64,000 bases of DNA from positions 2,436,501 through 2,500,500 of the forward strand of contig JAAONU010000014.1 in assembly GCA_012932295.1 (NCBI GenBank), given 5' to 3'. Position numbers and translations under genes: made by a program. Below, one piece after another: positions 59,631 through 64,000 of this stretch. The stretch is from Cyclina sinensis. Lineage: Eukaryota > Mollusca > Bivalvia > Venerida > Veneridae. Under the pieces are notes generated by a model. That model was given only the letters and a program-made list of their open reading frames with translations. It searched no databases and was not told where the DNA came from. How positions within the stretch are numbered: the stretch's first letter is position 1; each line of letters opens with the position of its first letter.

Positions 59631-62600
59631 GTTTAGATGGGTTTTTCTAGATCGAGCCACATCTTACGAACATGATATCGTAACTGATGCAACTGTCTGA
59701 GTTTATTTTCCATACAATTTCAGGCCGGTGTGTCCTGTTCATTAAATATCTCGTATCATTTTATACTTATATTTTATAAATGAAAAAGTAGAACATTTGC
59801 TGACACATGTGAACGTATTACGAAAATATTATTCGTCACTGACCAAACAGAGGAGCTAGCAAAAACTAGAAAATGAGAATCAGGAATTGAAAGAAAGGAA
59901 AAACCTTAAAGGTTGCCAAATCAAATTCCTTCAAAGTTCTTCATTAGTATCATTATGTTTCATATTGGTCGATCAATTCGACGATAAATTTCTCCCATCT
60001 TTAGGATAGCTTTTGGATAGCTGACCAGAAGAAAAAAAGTTGTAAATATTTCATGATACAAACGAAGTAAGCTAGCTGTTCACAGATACATGTATTTGTT
60101 AGTCCTCAAGGCGGAGTTCTTTACAAGTTTCGTTCAAGTAACTGAGATTTCCCTAGAGGTTCAAGGAAGTATTTCATGACATTAAAGAAATCAAAAATAT
60201 GTCTTCACTTGCTGACGTGATTTGGTCTGCTTTATTCTTCTTGACTCTTTTTCTAGTATCAGCTCGTGAAGTTAAGGATAGCAGAAAAAATCTTCAATAT
60301 TTGCCTGATCAGAGTTTGGGTAAACACCATGATCTGTGTGGAAATTTAAATGGTTCGTTCCTTGAGTTCAAAACTTCGTGTGCTAGTTAAAGAATTTAGT
60401 TTTCGTTTGCTGCCATTTTTGTTTACGCCGATTTCCATGTTTTGGTACCTCAATGCTGAAATAGCACATGTTTGTAGTGAAGAAAATTTCAATCAATGAA
60501 TATTTTAAAAGTAAGAGTGAATCGATCGATTGAAGGAATTCAAAGAAGAAATGCAACAGCAATATTAAATATTAGCAGTAGGGAAGGCTATACATGTATG
60601 TCTCAGCATCGCAAATTTTGCATTAAGGATTTTATTTTGTTTGTTTTTATTTTTAAACCCATCTCATGTAAAGACCATTTGAAAATTATTCTATTCCTTG
60701 TCTAAGTCTCTCAAAACCACAGAACTTAAAATAATAATGTCTGATATTAAAGACTTATATATCTTTATATGCAAAACAGTTTCAAAATATTTAAAATTAC
60801 TTTAAAATCTGTGAAGGTCTTGCAAGGATAATAGTTTATACTTTAGCTTTTCACACGGTATGTATAAAACAATACAATGTTATTCTTTTCGATTTCTTTT
60901 ATTATTGCGATTTCCAACAAATATGATTTATGCCTGATTCGATTTTTATTATTTAAAAGTCTCTAGACGTTATATTTATTACGCTGTCCTTATTTGAAAC
61001 AGGACCCTTGGTGATTATTATTCAGCTAAATTATTGAAGAGGTAGTTCATTTCTATGAAATATAGCAGAAGTTTCTGGTTTAAATGAAAATTGATGGGCT
61101 TATGTTGACTTTATAGTTTTTCAAAATATTGACGTTTCTGTGTTGGACTTTATCCTGCTAATTTCGTTAACGTGATATTTTTAATTCAAAACTAAACAAA
61201 ATACTAATATTTGTGTTAGTGTCACATCAATTTCTTTCTAAGCATGTGATTGACTAAAATTATCGCCTTGAAATAAAAATGGCAGATTTTCATAATTTAA
61301 TTCATGTTGAAATATGCTCTGCATCTTATAGTACTCTGAAAGAGATGCTTATTTCAATAACTGCATTTTTTAACACGTCGAAAGTTTACATATGTGCAGG
61401 AATTGTATATTCCATATTTCTGCATTTTCATTTACAGAACGATACTACGAATGATGTTAAAACACTTTACACCATGGTGTTCCTCGATTCTGTTTAAATA
61501 ATTTGATCAATACTTTTTTTTATAATTTAATTTGTTTTATCCAATACAATGATCTGCTACAAAAAATGAAAAGAAAAAAGAAAACATGATCAATGGATAT
61601 ACCAGTGCGCTTATTGCCAGTCATAAAGCCCAAGTCTTAAATAATCACCATTATTCAGAGTTCAATGGCAATCATCAATAATATGTCCTATGATTGTATT
61701 ATTGTAATACTGTATAAATCATTAATATCTAACTTTACTCTTGACCTTTGAAAAATGTAAAGAAGTAAAAGAATAAATGTAATATTTGATAATCATGAAT
61801 TGTCTTGAGAAGCCAACACCAGGAAATAACAAAAAACCCAAGTACAGTCTAGCTTTCTACTCCCAAGAGGATCAAATACACTATAATCTGTCTGATCTCA
61901 CCTGAATCCATTAAACTGCCTCCTGGTTCGTCTATGACCTGCAGTTACATGTATAACAGAAAATTTAAATTCTTCTCAACTACGATAAAACTAAGCTGGT
62001 GTAAGACGTCATCATTTCGTATGCAACTAGATAAACCTAGAATGGAACAAAAAGGGAAAGTCGTATCCCCTCTTTGCTGAGAAAGATTCTTACACTTTTA
62101 CAAAGACAAAGCAGCATTTTTAAACAATAATTATGCTCAAGCAATAAATAGCTATCATTTCTTTAATGCTTTTTCTCCATGTGTGTGTGTTTCCTTTATC
62201 TTTCTCAAAAGCATCTCACCTAAAACTAGAACTCTTGGTAGATTTGACAGTAACATAACAACAAATATTGATATATCATATTCAGATGCATTCATCAAGT
62301 CAAAAAAAATTAAAAAGAAATGAAAAGTTTTTAAAATATGTTTCGACAAAACATCTACAAAAACATCGTTTGAAAAGCAAACCGTTACTGAGACACTGAC
62401 GAGATCCAAAATAAGATATAACTTCTAAATGCGAAAATTCTAAACATGTACGTATTTTTTAAGCCTTAGTCTTAAGGCCGACTTTACAGAAAAACATTGC
62501 TTATATTTTGGCAATATAACAAGTAATGAAGTTTGCTACTCCCTTATAAAATACAAGCATTATATTTTGACAAAATCACAAAAGTCAGTCAATAAAGTCC

Positions 62601-62699
62601 ATACTACCTAATATAATAGAAGAAGACAATAAATGTAGCGCCTGCTGGTGCCAACCCTCGGTTGTCTCAGGTGTAGTATATATTTTACTAAGTGACCTA
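59631..62699. other. No secure gene; one small secretory-like ORF
   Basis: A 63-codon ORF at 60199-60390 (plus) begins MSSLADVIWSALFFLTLFLV, which resembles a signal peptide, with an A at -3 of the ATG and dibasic-type residues afterwards (SARE, DSRKN). Two cysteines follow. Length and isolation make chance as likely as a small secreted peptide exon. Other ORFs here (60496, 61279, 62155 minus) show no motifs. Confidence 0.35.
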
Positions 62700-63117
62700 A
62701 AAACAATAGGGATCATCTACTTTATAGGGGAAACCATCCTATGCAGTTTGAAGGATGTGGGTTAAATAAAACTCAAGTTATTGAGCGGGAACAGATTTCA
62801 AATTCACTGTGATATTGACCCGAGACCTACTGACACCAAAAACAAGAGAGATATTGTACTGAAAAATGGCAATTAAACTGCACAGTTCGAAGGCTCTTGG
62901 TCGAAATAGTATTTAAGCTATTGAGCGGAAACGGTTTTCAAATTCAAAGTCACAGTGAGCTTGACATTTAATCTACTGACGCCAAAATTTAACTGAGTTT
63001 TTTTAACTGTAAGTACAATTATCCTATAAAGTTTAAAGGCTGTGGTGAAAATAGAACTTTAGTAATTGAACGGAAACAAAGTAGACAAACGGACAGATAG
63101 ACAGACAGATGGACAGG
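62700..63117 (+). repeat. Second copy of the GGTCA-block family, opposite orientation, with GACAGAC tail
   Basis: Three modules of about 145 bp (near 62720, 62873, 63015) share CAGTTTGAAGGATGTGG / AGTTCGAAGGCTCTTGG / AGTTTAAAGGCTGTGG, then TATTGAGCGG and TTTCAAATTCA. The block ends ACAAACGGACAGATAGACAG. Reverse-complemented, the modules match 26286-27890 (GTTTAAAGGATGTGGGTCAAA on that block's minus strand, quoted in part). The tail orientation matches the GTCCGTCC start of that block. Likely a tandem-module non-autonomous retroelement family. Confidence 0.7.
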
Positions 63118-64000
63118 GCAAAACATACATGTTCCCTCAGATAGGGGAGACATTGTGGAAGAATTTAATACGTTCAGAAACAACAAATGTATTGTCAATT
63201 TTAATGAATTTTAAGGAAAATAGTAAGTCGAAAAGAGGGTATTGTTCTGACATTAAAAGTGATTGAATTATGTTACCTGTGATATTATGTGGGACGTCAA
63301 TATAAAGCGAGTTAGAAGAGGATATGTGATGTAATTGTAGTCATATGAAAATGTCTAAAGTTATTGCATGAAGACGTAGACGACGAGGGAGCAATGGCAA
63401 TACCTCAACGTTTTCTTCAAAGACAAGAAAGACGAAAGTATTGCAAAAAGACATCAAGATATCAGATCAATTTAATCGAATAATAGTAGAATTATTAATG
63501 TTAGATGTTAATACAAAAATGTGTTATTCTTGAAGGTTCTTGACACATTTGATCGATAAAGATTCGCAGTCTAATGACTTCCTCTGAAATATTGGGATTG
63601 TCAATTAAGTCTTTATATGAATTCATTATCTTCTCAGCATGTCAAGAATATGCATTACAGAGATTGTCAGATTTAGATAATAGGCTGCAGCTTGGATTAA
63701 ATGGCTGCTTTCTGTAAATTTTAATCCATAACATTTCAACTCCAAGTTTTATAACTGTGTACGCATATGGTTCTGACGAAATAAGACCATGGAAATTTTG
63801 AAATGGATCAAAAACCTTATACTGAATTTTAACAAATCTAATATTTTGAATTCGTACTAATTTGGATAAAATGTTCAATTAATTAGACTGTCTTTCTGTA
63901 TATTTCCCTAGAAGTGTAATTGCACATAACCTTGTTGTTATAGCTCGTACCAGCTGCTTCACTCAACTTGTTACACATCCATGTGCTGAAAAGTACACCG
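63118..64000. other. No gene seen
   Basis: AT-rich right edge of the window; the ORFs at 63066-63266 (running out of the repeat tail) and 63642-63878 (minus) show no recognisable motifs. Confidence 0.5.

Noticed and set aside
62155..62409. 84-codon hydrophobic minus-strand ORF
   Set aside because: Low-complexity Phe/Leu/Ile content typical of AT-rich DNA; no pattern of a transmembrane family.

Overview
The window is AT-rich, gene-poor DNA from an animal nuclear genome. It contains a single-exon rhodopsin-class GPCR, Tc1-like and LINE-type transposon remains, several tRNA-derived SINEs, hAT-type elements and many foldback repeats. Prokaryotic features such as dense ORFs, ribosome-binding sites and operons are absent. 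The repeat style (tRNA SINEs, GACAGAC-tailed repeats, GGTCAAAGGTCA-rich blocks, palindromic CGTTCCCACGAG arrays) suggests a marine invertebrate, most likely a bivalve mollusc. That identification is inference from repeat style and was not tested against a database.

Layout. Positions 1-17.3 kb hold a diverged direct segmental duplication. Copy A (about 0.14-8.64 kb) and copy B (about 10.2-17.2 kb) are collinear in noncoding sequence. Copy B ends in the intact GPCR gene (16151-17194, minus strand). Copy A retains only a frameshifted piece of that gene's 3' end (8523-8640). Each copy has its own insertions. Copy A carries a Tc1-like transposase gene split by a TA-flanked inverted-repeat element that itself contains a decayed LINE (about 1.27-5.05 kb), plus a SINE and a hairpin repeat. 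Copy B carries a GACAGAC-tailed repeat, a TTAA-flanked element with tRNA-like boxes, and a CAGGGCTGGG foldback element.

From 17.3 to 37.3 kb I find no recognisable gene. There are two copies of one tRNA-SINE (21.8 and 23.5 kb), a GGTCA-rich repeat block (26.3-27.9 kb) and two clean minisatellites (6 x 47 bp at 30.35 kb; a 22-bp unit at 35.45 kb). From 37.3 to 42 kb there are two large inverted-repeat structures. One is a 2.8-kb unit with about 436-bp, nearly identical arms and several nested insertions. The other is a 1.04-kb near-palindrome with poly-C/poly-G segments near its outer ends. At 47-50 kb two hAT-type non-autonomous elements lie about 0.8 kb apart, each with a perfect 8-bp target-site duplication; the second keeps a remnant BED-type zinc finger. 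From 50 to 64 kb I see only dispersed repeat fragments, including a second, opposite-strand copy of the GGTCA-block family at 62.7 kb.

The only gene I would call intact is the GPCR. Nearly everything else I can name is mobile-element biology: nested insertion, duplication and inverted repeats. I found no convincing new enzyme system. The most informative objects are the GPCR duplication and its pseudogene, the three-layer transposon nest and the large foldbacks.
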